A stretch of DNA of 64,000 nt, from NCBI RefSeq assembly GCF_050871315.1, contig NZ_JBJLRE010000002.1; one strand, written 5' to 3'. The position numbers and the translations under genes are program-made. The notes under the pieces are model-generated. The model saw only the letters and a list, made by a program, of their open reading frames with translations, had not been told where the DNA came from and did no database searches. How positions within the stretch are numbered: the stretch's first letter is position 1; every line of letters starts with the position of its first letter. Source of the DNA: Kineococcus gynurae (GTDB lineage: Bacteria > Actinomycetota > Actinomycetes > Actinomycetales > Kineococcaceae). Of this stretch, positions 32,902-41,871 are shown piece by piece.

Positions 32902-35229
32902 GTGAGCGACATCGCGGACATCCTCGCCCGGGACGGCATCCGGCCGGTCTTCCAGCCGATCGTGGAGCTGACCGAGGGCCGGGTCCTCGGCTACGAGGCC
33001 CTGGCCCGGGGACCGGTCGGTCCGCTGCACCGGCCCGACGACCTGTTCGCCCGCGCCCGCGTCGAGGGCCGCCTCGCCGAGCTCGACGAGGCCTGCCGTC
33101 GGGCGGCCTTCACCGGTGCCCTGCGCGAGGGCGTCCTCGCCCCCCTGGCCCTGTTCGTCAACGTCGAGCCCGAGGTCCTGGGCTCGGCCCCGCTGAGCGA
33201 CCTGCTGGAGCTGGCCGCGGGGACGGCGGGTGAGCTGCAGGTCGTCGTCGAGATCACCGAGCGGGCGCTCGCCGCCCGCCCGGCGGAGCTGCTGCGGGCG
33301 GTGGACCGGGTCCGGGAGCTGGGCTGGCGCATCGCCCTGGACGACGTCGGGGCCGAACCCGCCTCGCTGGCGTTCATGCCCCTGCTGGCCCCCGACGTCG
33401 TGAAGCTCGACCTCCGGCTGGTCCAGGACCGTCCCGGTCCGGCCGTCGCCCAGATCATGAACGCGGTCAACGCCTACGCCGAGTCCTCCGGGGCCCTGAT
33501 CCTGGCCGAGGGCATCGAGCACGAGGGCCACCTGTCCGTGGCCCGCTCGCTCGGCGCGAGCATCGGCCAGGGCTGGCTCTTCGGCCGCCCGGAGGCGAAC
33601 CCCGCCCCCCGACGTCCGGCCGGTGGGCTCGTCCTGCCCCGGCCGGTCGTGACCCGATCGGTGGACGGTTCCCCGTTCGCGCTCGTGGACCCCTCGGTGA
33701 CCACCCGCTTCGCCGCGAAGTCCCTGCTCATCGAGGTGAGCAAGCAGCTGGAACGGGAGGCGGCGCGCCTCGGGGACACGTGCATCGTCGCCGCCACCTT
33801 CCAGGAGGCCCGGCACTTCACGCCCGCCACCGTCTCGCGCTACCGCGAGCTGGTCGAGCGGACCAACTTCGTCTGTGCCCTCGGGGAGGGGATGAGCGAG
33901 GAGCCGCTGCCCGGGTTGCGGGGGGCGAGCCTGGAGCTCGACGACCCCATCCGGGGGGAGTGGGACGTGGTCGTGCTGGCCCCGCACTTCAGCGCCGCCC
34001 TGCTCGCCCGCGACCTCGGGGCCGACTGCGCCGACCGCGACCGACCCTTCGAGTACGTCCTCACCTACGACCGGGACACGGTGGTCGCCGCTGCGCGCTC
34101 GCTGCTGGCCCGGGTCGCCCCGCGCCTGCCGGTGCCCGGGGCCGACGTCACCGGGCCCGCGGCCCGCCCGGCCGGGACGGCCCACCCGCCCCTCCCCTCC
34201 GCACCGTTCGCCGACGCGCCCGCGGGGGCGGCGCGCGTCCTGCCGCCGGTGCCCGTCCTGCACGCCGCGCTGGACGCCACCACGAGCGGCATCGCCATCG
34301 CCGACGCCCGTCGGCCGGACCTCCCGCTCATCTACGTGAACTCCGCCTTCGAGCGGTTGGCTGGCTTCCCCGCCGCCGACCTGCTCGGGCGCAACTGCCG
34401 ATTCCTGCAGAGCGCCGACACCGACCGGACGGTCGTCGACGAGATCCGCGCCGCGATCGCGGCCGGCCGGGAGTGGCGCGGGGTCCTGCAGCAGCGCCGC
34501 GGGGGCGAGCAGACCTCGTGGTGGAACGAGATCCACCTCTCCCCGGTGCTCGACGGCGCCGGGCGGGTCGCCCAGTACGTCGGGGTCCAGAACGACGTCA
34601 CGCAGCGCATCGAGGCCGAGCAGTCCCTGGCCCGCGAGCAGGACCGGGCCCGCGGCTACCTGGCCCGGATCGAGGCCCTGGCCTGGTCCGACCCGTTGAC
34701 CGGGCTGGCCAACCGTCGTCGGATCGAGGAGGCGGTCGAGGAGGCGCTGACCCGGGCGGGCGCCGACGGCAGCGTGGTCGTCCTCCTCTACTGCGACCTG
34801 GACGGCTTCAAGGGCGTCAACGACGGGCTGGGGCACGCGGCCGGTGACGAGGTCCTCGTCGAGGTCGCGCGCCGGACCTGCCGGTTGTTCCGCGGCAGCG
34901 ACCTCGCCGCGCGTCTCGGTGGCGACGAGTTCCTCGTGGCGCTCACCGGGATCGACCCGGTCGAGGCGCCCGCGGTCGCCCACCGTGCCGCCGAGACGCT
35001 GCGGACCGAGATCGCGCGACCGCTGCGGGCGGCGGGGCGCCACGCCCGCGTCGGCGTCAGCGTCGGGACCGCGATCTCGGGTCGGGACGGGATGAGCTTC
35101 GGGACCCTCCTGCACGTCGCCGACGGGCGCATGTTCGTCGACAAGGCCGTGGACGGCGACGGGTCGGACCCGTCGCGCCCGACCGGGCCGTCGCGGCGGG
35201 CGGCCGCCGTCGCGTCTCAGCCCGGCTGA
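32902..35229 (+). CDS. EAL-DICT-LOV-GGDEF cyclic-di-GMP signalling protein, candidate blue-light receptor
   Basis: This 775-residue protein has four parts. An EAL phosphodiesterase domain (about 5-235) starts FQPIVELTEGRVLGYEALARG with the signature at 32-34 and has EITERALA and ALDDVGAEPASL. A DICT domain follows (about 265-395; SLLIEVSKQLEREA, TPATVSRYRELVERT). A PAS domain (about 450-575) contains LGRNCRFLQSADTD, the LOV signature that normally forms a flavin-cysteine adduct through Cys499. A GGDEF domain (about 590-750) has an intact GGDEF at 673-677. In canonical LOV domains an FMN-contacting Asn sits in the next strand; here that position looks like Gln (LQQRRGG). A dual-function enzyme switched by blue light is the inference. 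No nearby photoreceptor partner is seen. The start is GTG 32902. Confidence 0.87.
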   Translation: MSDIADILARDGIRPVFQPIVELTEGRVLGYEALARGPVGPLHRPDDLFARARVEGRLAELDEACRRAAFTGALREGVLAPLALFVNVEPEVLGSAPLSDLLELAAGTAGELQVVVEITERALAARPAELLRAVDRVRELGWRIALDDVGAEPASLAFMPLLAPDVVKLDLRLVQDRPGPAVAQIMNAVNAYAESSGALILAEGIEHEGHLSVARSLGASIGQGWLFGRPEANPAPRRPAGGLVLPRPVVTRSVDGSPFALVDPSVTTRFAAKSLLIEVSKQLEREAARLGDTCIVAATFQEARHFTPATVSRYRELVERTNFVCALGEGMSEEPLPGLRGASLELDDPIRGEWDVVVLAPHFSAALLARDLGADCADRDRPFEYVLTYDRDTVVAAARSLLARVAPRLPVPGADVTGPAARPAGTAHPPLPSAPFADAPAGAARVLPPVPVLHAALDATTSGIAIADARRPDLPLIYVNSAFERLAGFPAADLLGRNCRFLQSADTDRTVVDEIRAAIAAGREWRGVLQQRRGGEQTSWWNEIHLSPVLDGAGRVAQYVGVQNDVTQRIEAEQSLAREQDRARGYLARIEALAWSDPLTGLANRRRIEEAVEEALTRAGADGSVVVLLYCDLDGFKGVNDGLGHAAGDEVLVEVARRTCRLFRGSDLAARLGGDEFLVALTGIDPVEAPAVAHRAAETLRTEIARPLRAAGRHARVGVSVGTAISGRDGMSFGTLLHVADGRMFVDKAVDGDGSDPSRPTGPSRRAAAVASQPG

Positions 35230-35825
35230 GCGTCCGCGGCGGCCTCCAGCTCGGCGATCACGAGCCGCGACATCGGCATCATGGCCTCCAGCGCCCGGGC
35301 GGCCCGGCCCGGGTCGCCCAGCAGCTCCGGCAACCGGGTCGGCACGATCTGCCAGGAGACACCGAACCGGTCCTCCAACCAGCCGCAGCGCCCCGGCCGG
35401 CCGCCGTCGGCCGTCAGCGCCCACCAGTAGTGGTCGACCTCGTCCTGGTCGGCGCACGGGACCTGGAACGAGACCGCGGGGCTGGGGGTCATGCCGGTAC
35501 CCCCGTTGAGAGCCACCCAGGGGCGACCCGCCAGCGTGAACTCGACGGTGAGGGCCATCCCCGCCTGCGGGCCGTCGGGCCAGCGCGAGACCGAGGTGAT
35601 CGAGGAGCCCGGGAAGACCGACACGTAGAACTCGGCGGCCGCCTCGGCCTCGGTGGCCGACCAGACGCAGGGCACGAGCGTCGGCACGGCCGTCGGGAAG
35701 GCGGGCGACCCGGTCGGGGGGACGGACGCAGGATCGGGACTGGCGCTCACGGGGCACTCCTCGGGGGTGGGGACGGCGTCGTCGGCCGGTTCACCGCTCC
35801 GACCGGCGCCGGTCACGGAACTCAT
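35217..35825 (-). CDS. VOC-family (PhnB-like glyoxalase/bleomycin-resistance fold) protein
   Basis: The 202-residue protein begins with about 45 Pro/Ser/Ala-rich residues and continues with a PhnB-like VOC fold. Landmarks are VPCVWSATEAEAAAEFYVSVFPGSSI, then MALTVEFTLAGRPWVALNGG, then VDHYWWALTADG and CGWLEDRFGVSWQIVP. These are typical of the 3-demethylubiquinone-methyltransferase-like/PhnB group, whose activities are mostly unknown. ATG 35825 overlaps the tag stop as ATGA, so it is translationally coupled as the third gene of this operon. The last 13 bases overlap the end of the convergent EAL-LOV gene. Confidence 0.83.
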   Translation of the reverse strand: MSSVTGAGRSGEPADDAVPTPEECPVSASPDPASVPPTGSPAFPTAVPTLVPCVWSATEAEAAAEFYVSVFPGSSITSVSRWPDGPQAGMALTVEFTLAGRPWVALNGGTGMTPSPAVSFQVPCADQDEVDHYWWALTADGGRPGRCGWLEDRFGVSWQIVPTRLPELLGDPGRAARALEAMMPMSRLVIAELEAAADAQPG

Positions 35826-36394
35826 CGGTCGCCCCCGCCGCGGGCGGGGCAGCGGGCCAGGTGGTCGTCGACGATCCCGAGGGCCTGCATCGTGGCGTAG
35901 GCGGTCGTCGGGCCGACGAAGCGGAAACCCCGCCGCTTGAGCTCCTTGGCCAGCGCCGTGGACGCCGGGGTCGAGGCCGGGACGTCGGCGAAGGAGGTCG
36001 GGGCCGGGGCCGGGGCCGGGGCGAAGCTCCAGACCAGCTCGCTGAGTCCGTCGCCCGCGGCCTGCAGGTCGAGCAGCGCGCGGGCGTTGCCGATGGTCGC
36101 CTCGATCTTCGACCGGTTGCGGATGATGCCCGGGTCGACGAGCAGCCGGGCCACGTCGGCGTCGTCGAAGCCGGCCACCCGGACCGGGTCGAAACCCGCG
36201 AACGCCGCCCGGAACCCCTCGCGCCGACGCAGGATCGTGATCCAGGACAGTCCCGACTGGAACGCCTCCAGGCTGAGCCGTTCGTAGACCTCCCGGTCGC
36301 CGTGGACCGGGACACCCCACTCGGTGTCGTGGTAGCGCTCGTAGAGCTCGTCACCGGTGCCGAAGCAGCGGAAGGGGACGCTGGACGTGATCAT
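35822..36394 (-). CDS. tag: DNA-3-methyladenine glycosylase I
   Basis: The 190-residue protein matches Tag: ERYHDTEWGVPVHGDREVYERL, WITILRRREGFRAAF, IIRNRSKIEATIGNA and GFRFVGPTTAYATMQA. The zinc ligands expected from E. coli Tag are visible as an N-terminal Cys (FRCFG), His in RYHDTEWG, and His/Cys in VDDHLARCP. A Pro/Ala-rich insert with alternating AP (about 124-135) lengthens the loop. The enzyme removes 3-methyladenine from alkylated DNA. It is the middle gene of an operon with 4-base overlaps on both sides. Confidence 0.93.
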   Translation of the reverse strand: MITSSVPFRCFGTGDELYERYHDTEWGVPVHGDREVYERLSLEAFQSGLSWITILRRREGFRAAFAGFDPVRVAGFDDADVARLLVDPGIIRNRSKIEATIGNARALLDLQAAGDGLSELVWSFAPAPAPAPTSFADVPASTPASTALAKELKRRGFRFVGPTTAYATMQALGIVDDHLARCPARGGGDR

Positions 36395-37713
36395 TCGCGG
36401 AGGGTGGCACCCGCCTCCGACACGACCTCGCCGAGGGCCCGGTCGAGGATCTCGACCCCGAGGTCGATCTCGGCCTCGGAGCTGGTCAGCGGGGGTGCGA
36501 TGCGGAAGGTGCCGCCCATCCCGGGCAGCTGCACGACGTTCATGTGCAGCCCCAGGTCCAGGCAGCGGCGGGTGACGGCGGCGCCCAGCGCGTCGGCCCC
36601 CTCCTTGGTCGTGCGGTCGCGGACGAGTTCCAGACCCTGCAGCAACCCGCGCCCGCGCACGTCACCCACCACCTCGTGGCGCCCGGCCAGTCCGAGCAGA
36701 CCCGCCCGCAGCCGCTCGCCCAGCTCGGCCGCCCGCAGGTCCAACCGGTCGCGCTGCAGGACGTCGAGGACGGTGTTGCCGACCGCGGCCACCATGGGGT
36801 CCGAGACGTGGGTGGTGAAGAACAGGAACCCCCGCTCGTGGGCCCGTTCCTCCAGCTCCGCGCTGGTCACGACCGCGGCCAGCGGCAGCCCGGCCCCGAG
36901 CGTCTTGGACAGGGTGATGATGTCGGGCACGACCCCGTCGCGTTCGAAGGCGTACCAGTTCCCGGTGCGGCACAACCCCGTCTGCGCCTCGTCCAGGATC
37001 AGCAGCATCTCGCGCTCGTCGCACTTGACGCGCAGCGCCGCGAGGTAGCCGGGTGGGGGTTCGAGGACCCCGCCGGAGGAGAGGATCGGCTCGACCAGGC
37101 AGGCGGCGAGCGCACCGACCGACTGGGCGTCGACGAGGTCGAAGGCGTGGTCGAGCTGGCGGCGCCAGTCCAGCCCGCCCTCGGGGGTCAGGAAGTCGGG
37201 GCGGTAGGCGTTCGGCGTGGGGATGGCGATGTTGCCGACGGGGGCCGGTCCGTACCCCTTGCGCCCGGAGCTGTAGGTGGCGGCGGCCGCGGCCTGCGTC
37301 ATGCCGTGCCAGCTCCGCGCGAAGGACACGACCTCGAACCCGCCGGTGACCAGCTTGGCCAGGCGCAGGGCGGCCTCGTTGGACTCCGCGCCCGTGCTGA
37401 GCAGCAGCACCTTCTCCAACGGGCTGGGCAGGGTCGCGGCGAGGCGCCGGGCCAGGTCAACCACCGGGCGCGAGAGCATCCCGCTGAACAGGTGGTCGAG
37501 GGTGGCCGTGCCCCGGGCCACGGTCTCGACGATCTCCGGGTGGGCGTGGCCGAGGATCGCGCTCATCTGCCCGGAGGTGAAGTCCAGCAGCGCCCGGCCG
37601 GACTCGGTCCAGACGTAGCTGCCCTCGGCGCGCGCGATGATCTCGGGGGTGAACCCGCCCCCGTAGCGGACGAGGTAGCGACGGGCGTCGTCCCAGAACG
37701 CGTGATCGCTCAT
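36391..37713 (-). CDS. Class III PLP-dependent aminotransferase (dialkylglycine-decarboxylase-like)
   Basis: The 440-residue protein has the class III fold: YVWTESGRALLDFTSGQMSA, LLLSTGAESNEAALRLAK, ARSWHGMTQ, EPILSSGGVLEPP, ILDEAQTGLCRTG with the PLP-ring Asp, and ITLSKTLGAGLPLA with the Schiff-base Lys. The GQMSAILGHAHP segment resembles 2,2-dialkylglycine decarboxylase; omega-amino-acid aminotransferases are the alternative. The start is ATG 37713, divergent from aroQ. It is the first gene of an operon with tag and the VOC protein (ATGA overlaps); no biochemical link to DNA repair is obvious. Confidence 0.83.
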   Translation of the reverse strand: MSDHAFWDDARRYLVRYGGGFTPEIIARAEGSYVWTESGRALLDFTSGQMSAILGHAHPEIVETVARGTATLDHLFSGMLSRPVVDLARRLAATLPSPLEKVLLLSTGAESNEAALRLAKLVTGGFEVVSFARSWHGMTQAAAAATYSSGRKGYGPAPVGNIAIPTPNAYRPDFLTPEGGLDWRRQLDHAFDLVDAQSVGALAACLVEPILSSGGVLEPPPGYLAALRVKCDEREMLLILDEAQTGLCRTGNWYAFERDGVVPDIITLSKTLGAGLPLAAVVTSAELEERAHERGFLFFTTHVSDPMVAAVGNTVLDVLQRDRLDLRAAELGERLRAGLLGLAGRHEVVGDVRGRGLLQGLELVRDRTTKEGADALGAAVTRRCLDLGLHMNVVQLPGMGGTFRIAPPLTSSEAEIDLGVEILDRALGEVVSEAGATLRE

Positions 37714-37748
37714 GGCGGCGACTCTAGGGCCCGGGTACCGTCGCGACC

Positions 37749-38198
37749 GTGCGCATCCTGGTGCTGAACGGCCCCAACCTGAACCGGCTCGGCAAGCGGC
37801 AGCCGGAGGTCTACGGCACGACGACACTGGCCGACGTCACGGCCGACCTGGAGGGCCTGGCGGCCGAGCTCGGGGTGTCGGTCGAGGTGCGCCAGACCAA
37901 CCACGAGGGCGAGATGCTCGACTGGGTGCACGCCGCCGCCGACGACGGCGACCCGGTGGTCCTGAACCCGGCGGCCTGGACGCACACGTCCGTGGCCCTG
38001 CGCGACGCCTGCGCCGAGCTGCGGGCCGGGTTGGTCGAGGTGCACCTGTCCAACGTGCACGCGCGCGAGTCCTTCCGGGCGCACTCCTACATCACCCCGG
38101 TGGCGACCGGGGTCATCGCCGGCCTCGGTGTCGAGGGCTACCGTCTGGCGCTGCGCTTCCTGGCGGGACGGTCGGTGCCGGGGGCCGCGCGCGGTTAG
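37749..38198 (+). CDS. aroQ: Type II 3-dehydroquinate dehydratase
   Basis: The 149-residue protein is a type II dehydroquinase: ILVLNGPNLNRLGKRQPEVYG, with the catalytic Tyr and nearby Arg on the flexible loop, QTNHEGEMLDWVH, LNPAAWTHTSVALRDA, and VEVHLSNVHARESFR with the catalytic His, then ITPVATGVIAGLG. It forms 3-dehydroshikimate in the shikimate pathway or, in other contexts, takes part in quinate catabolism. The start is GTG 37749, 35 bases from the divergent aminotransferase start. No other aro gene is in the window, so it is an isolated pathway gene here. Confidence 0.95.
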   Translation: MRILVLNGPNLNRLGKRQPEVYGTTTLADVTADLEGLAAELGVSVEVRQTNHEGEMLDWVHAAADDGDPVVLNPAAWTHTSVALRDACAELRAGLVEVHLSNVHARESFRAHSYITPVATGVIAGLGVEGYRLALRFLAGRSVPGAARG

Positions 38199-38313
38199 GG
38201 TCGGGAGGGAGGCCGGGGTTCGTGTCGGAGGGGTCTGCTAGACCGTCCTACGTCCCCCCGGCTCCCTCAGCAGGGGTCGCAGCAGCAGGTCCGTCGTAGG
38301 TCGAGGAGTGGTC

Positions 38314-39990
38314 GTGGTCGAGAAGGCTGTCCAGCACATGAAGTGGTGGGGCTGGGGTCAGGAGGGCGTGGCCTTCCACCACCACGACAAGCCCGGGTTG
38401 GCCCCCTTCGCCTACCGGATGGCCGGCATCGACTTCAACGCCCCGCCCGTCCAGGTGCCGGACCTGGCCGAGCTCGACGTCCCCGCCTCGCAGGCCCCCG
38501 ACGGGCTGCGCAGCGCGCTGGTCGAGGCCGTCGGGGCCGAGCACGTGCACGACGACGACCTCACCCGGGTGGTGCACACCTACGGCAAGAGCATGCGCGA
38601 CCTCGTCCGCATCCGGCGGGGCGACTTCGGCCGTGTGCCGGACCTGGTGGTCTACCCCGTCGACGAGGCCCAGGTCGAGGCCGTGCTGCGCACCGGTCTG
38701 GACTCCGACGCGGTGCTCATCCCGTTCGGGGGCGGCTCGAACATCGTCGGCAGCCTGGAGGCCCCCCGCGACGAGTCGCGCCCGGTCGTCTCGGTCGACC
38801 TCGGCCGGATGCGTTCGGTGATCGAGGTCGACGAGACCTCGCAGACCGCGCGCATCCAGGCGGGTGCCCTGGGCCCGGACCTCGAGGCCCAGCTCAACGC
38901 CCGCGGTTGGACCATCGGGCACTTCCCGGACTCCTTCAAGCACTCCACCCTCGGCGGTTGGATCGCGACCCGGTCCTCGGGCATGCAGTCCGACCGGTTC
39001 GGCGACATCGCCGACATCACCCGGGCGGTCCGGGTCGTGACCCCCAAGGGGGTCGTGGCCACCCGGGCCGTGCCCGTGCAGTCCGCCGGTCCGAGCGTGC
39101 GCGAGATGGTGCTGGGCAGCGAGGGGCGTCTCGGGGTCATCACCGAGGCCCTCGTGCAGGTCCACCGGCTGGCCGAGGAGCGGGTGATCCTCGCCTACTT
39201 CTTCCCCGACTACGGCAGCGGGCTGCGGGCGATGCACGACGTCGCGGCCTCCGACGCCGCACCCAGCATCACCCGGGTCTCCGACGCCATGGAGACCCAG
39301 TTCACGATGGCGACCGCCAAGAAGGGGTCGCGCCTGTCGGCGCTCATGAGCAAGGGCGTGAAGGTCTACGCGGAGAAGCGCAAGGGCATCGACCTGGACA
39401 AGATGTGCCTGTCCTTCATCGGGTACGAGGGTTCCAAGGAGCACGTCGCGCGGACCAAGCGCCTGGTCGGCGAGATCGTCAAGAAGCACGGCGGGTTCGG
39501 CGTCGGCTCCGGGCCGGGGACCCTGTACGACCAGAAGAAGTTCGACACCCCCTACATCCGCGACTTCATCCTGGACCGCGGCGCCTACGGCGACGTCTCG
39601 GAGACCTCGAGCTCCTGGGCGACCCTGGAGGTGCTGCACGACAACGTGGTCGCCGCCGCGAACAAGGCGTTCGCCGAGCAGGGGACGCAGGGTTTCGTGT
39701 TCTGCCACCTGTCGCACAGCTACCACTCGGGGGCGTGCCAATACTTCACGTTCGCCTTCCAGCCGCCCGCGGAGGGTGACGGGCTGGCCGTCTACGACGC
39801 GGTCAAGCACGCCATCCAGCAGGCGTTCATCGACAACGGCGGGACGCTCTCGCACCACCACGCGGTGGGCCGCGAGCACAAGCCGTGGGTCGGTGACGAC
39901 CTGTCGTCGGCCGGAGCCCAGATCGTGTCCGCCCTGTTCCAGGGGGTCGACCCGGGGCGCAACCTCAACCCGGGTGCCATCGTCGACTGA
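38314..39990 (+). CDS. FAD-binding oxidase related to alkyldihydroxyacetonephosphate synthase
   Basis: The 558-residue flavoprotein has the PCMH/VAO FAD fold: VVYPVDEAQVEAVLR, PFGGGSNIVGS, ADITRAVRVVTPKG and EGRLGVITEALVQVH. Features specific to AGPS appear: PDSFKHSTLGGWIATRSSGMQ, a Tyr/Gly segment near FCHLSHSYHSGACQYFTF and the His cluster GTLSHHHAVGREHKPW. In eukaryotes AGPS makes the ether bond of ether lipids from acyl-DHAP and a fatty alcohol. Whether this bacterial enzyme does so is inference; many actinobacterial homologues are unassigned. I chose GTG 38314, 5 bases after AGGAG; GTG 38308 overlaps the ribosome site. Confidence 0.85.
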   Translation: MVEKAVQHMKWWGWGQEGVAFHHHDKPGLAPFAYRMAGIDFNAPPVQVPDLAELDVPASQAPDGLRSALVEAVGAEHVHDDDLTRVVHTYGKSMRDLVRIRRGDFGRVPDLVVYPVDEAQVEAVLRTGLDSDAVLIPFGGGSNIVGSLEAPRDESRPVVSVDLGRMRSVIEVDETSQTARIQAGALGPDLEAQLNARGWTIGHFPDSFKHSTLGGWIATRSSGMQSDRFGDIADITRAVRVVTPKGVVATRAVPVQSAGPSVREMVLGSEGRLGVITEALVQVHRLAEERVILAYFFPDYGSGLRAMHDVAASDAAPSITRVSDAMETQFTMATAKKGSRLSALMSKGVKVYAEKRKGIDLDKMCLSFIGYEGSKEHVARTKRLVGEIVKKHGGFGVGSGPGTLYDQKKFDTPYIRDFILDRGAYGDVSETSSSWATLEVLHDNVVAAANKAFAEQGTQGFVFCHLSHSYHSGACQYFTFAFQPPAEGDGLAVYDAVKHAIQQAFIDNGGTLSHHHAVGREHKPWVGDDLSSAGAQIVSALFQGVDPGRNLNPGAIVD

Positions 39991-39998
39991 CCTCGAGC

Positions 39999-40026
39999 CG
40001 CCCCGGGCCCGGTCGGGCCCGGGGCG
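39999..40026. terminator. Bidirectional hairpin terminator
   Basis: CGCCCCGGGCCCG at 39999-40011 pairs perfectly with CGGGCCCGGGGCG at 40014-40026. It fills the 37-base gap between two convergent stop codons (39990 and 40028). There is no T-run, as is common for GC-rich actinobacteria. Confidence 0.75.
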
Positions 40027-40027
40027 C

Positions 40028-41749
40028 TCAGAGCCGCAGCTCGGCCCAGACGGTCTTGCCGTCCCCGCGCGGGGAGACCCACCATCGCTCGGCCACGACC
40101 TCCACGATGCCGAGACCGCGCCCGCCGAGGGCGTCGTCGTCGGCGTCACGGGGGCGGGGGTGGGAGGTCGAGGAGTCCTCGACCCCGAGGAGCAGGGTGC
40201 GGCTGCTCGTCCGGTACTGCAGGACGAGGACGGCCCGCGTCGCGGTGTGAACCAGCGCGTTGGTGACGAGTTCGCTGGCCACGAGTTCGGCCAGGTCGAC
40301 CGCGTCGGGCAGTTCCCAGCGCCGGAGCGTCTCGCGCAGGTGCTTGCGTCCGCGCGCGACGGAGCGGACGTCGTCGGACAACGACAGCCGGCTCTCCCAG
40401 CGGTCGGCCACGGGCCCGGAGTAGTCCACGACCACCAACGCGGCGTCGTCGGTGCGGGTCCTCGACGCGGGGTCCATGACCCGGGAGGTGAGGTCCTCGG
40501 CCGGGACGTCGGCGTAGGCGCGCAGCACCGCCTCCAGGGTGGCCAGTCCGGGGTCGACGTCGTCGAGCGGGTCGACCACGCCCTGGCTGCGCCGCGGCCA
40601 GGCCAGCACCCCGTCGGTGTAGAGGAGCAGCCGCGAGCGTTCCGAGAGCCGGTGGCGTCCCTCGGTGAACACCACGTCGGGCTGCACCCCGAGGGGTGGC
40701 CCGGCCTCCACGTCGAGCGGAACCACCTTCTCGGCGTCGAACAGCAACGGGACCGGGTGGCCGGCGCTGGCGACCGTCACCTCACCGGTGAACTCGTCCA
40801 GCCGCAGCAGGCAGCAGGTGGTGAACAGGTCGGTGTCGGCCAGGGCCAGCAGCCGGTTGGTGCGTTCCAGGACGGCCCCGGGCGAGTGCCCCTCGGCCAC
40901 GTAGGCCCGCACGGCGGTGCGCACCTGGCCCATCAGCGCCGTGGCCGCGGCGTTGTGCCCCTGCACGTCCCCCACCACGACGACCACGGCGTCGTCGGTG
41001 CGCACCGCGTCGTAGAAGTCGCCGCCGACCTCGGCGTTGTCCCCTCCCGGCAGGTAGCGGGCTGCCAACGAGACGGCCTCGCTCCAGGGCAGCCGGCGGG
41101 GCAGCAGGGCCTCCTGCAGCGCGTGGGCGGTGTCCACGGCCTGCCGGGACTGCCGCAGCTCGGCCGCGGTCAGGGCCTCGTGGCGCAGGATGCGCTCCCG
41201 CTGCAGCACCACGACGACCAGGTCGGCGAGGTCGCTCAGGTCCCGACGGACCCGGTCGGTGATCCCCACGGTCTCGACGTCGAAGACGCAGAGGGACCCC
41301 AGGGTGTGCCCCTCGGGGGTGATCAGGGGGGCCGAGACGTAGCTGCGCACGCTGCTGAGCCGGCCGTCGACCCAGGGGTTCGCGGCGAAGCGCGGGTCCA
41401 GCGAGGCGTCGTCGACGGCCACCAGGGCACCCAGCGCGACGGTCTGGGCGCACATCGAGTGCTCCCGGGCGCACACGCTGCGGTCGAAACCCTCGGCGAC
41501 GATCTGTCGCTGGTAGCGCTCGTCGATGATGTTGACGACCCCGTACGGCAACCCGGTCACGCGGGTCGCGAGACGCACGATCGTCTTGAGGTCGTCCGAG
41601 GGCGGGGCCTGGACGTCGACGTAGTCGTGGACGGCCACGAGCCGGGCCCGTTCCCGATCCTCCGCCCCGCCGCCCGGCAGCGTGGCGAGGGTCAGCGGAC
41701 CCGGTGCCCCGTCCCCCTGGCGACCGGGATCGGGGGTCGCGTCTGCCAT
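40028..41749 (-). CDS. GAF-PP2C(SpoIIE)-HATPase regulator, putative partner-switch phosphatase
   Basis: The 573-residue protein has a GAF domain (about 50-200, VVNIIDERYQRQIVAEGFD, GSLCVFDVE), a SpoIIE/PP2C-type serine phosphatase (about 220-430, GGDFYDAV, VVVVGDVQGHNAAATALM, LLLYTDGVL), and a C-terminal serine-kinase HATPase (about 440-573, LAELVASELVTNALVH with the N-box Asn, GRGLGIV). This fusion is common in streptomycete-like partner-switching control of sigma factors, where phosphatase and kinase act on anti-sigma-factor antagonists. No sigma or antagonist gene is near. The start is ATG 41749; a GTG at 41785 is possible. Confidence 0.87.
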   Translation of the reverse strand: MADATPDPGRQGDGAPGPLTLATLPGGGAEDRERARLVAVHDYVDVQAPPSDDLKTIVRLATRVTGLPYGVVNIIDERYQRQIVAEGFDRSVCAREHSMCAQTVALGALVAVDDASLDPRFAANPWVDGRLSSVRSYVSAPLITPEGHTLGSLCVFDVETVGITDRVRRDLSDLADLVVVVLQRERILRHEALTAAELRQSRQAVDTAHALQEALLPRRLPWSEAVSLAARYLPGGDNAEVGGDFYDAVRTDDAVVVVVGDVQGHNAAATALMGQVRTAVRAYVAEGHSPGAVLERTNRLLALADTDLFTTCCLLRLDEFTGEVTVASAGHPVPLLFDAEKVVPLDVEAGPPLGVQPDVVFTEGRHRLSERSRLLLYTDGVLAWPRRSQGVVDPLDDVDPGLATLEAVLRAYADVPAEDLTSRVMDPASRTRTDDAALVVVDYSGPVADRWESRLSLSDDVRSVARGRKHLRETLRRWELPDAVDLAELVASELVTNALVHTATRAVLVLQYRTSSRTLLLGVEDSSTSHPRPRDADDDALGGRGLGIVEVVAERWWVSPRGDGKTVWAELRL

Positions 41750-41871
41750 GCACCGATCGTAAGGGAAAGGTGACGCTGGGTGCACGAAATGCCGGTCGGA
41801 TCGCGTCGAGAACCGGTCAGCAGCGCGTCAGCAGCCGGTCAGCGGCGGGGAACCGGCCGGTCGGCCGCGGT

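Noticed and set aside
30703..35757. Minus-strand open frame of about 1,680 codons antisense to recB, recD and the EAL-LOV gene
   Set aside because: It is a mirror of the strongly coding plus strand: high GC removes stop codons. The translation is rich in Arg, Gly, Pro and His with no family motif, while the plus-strand genes have clear motifs.
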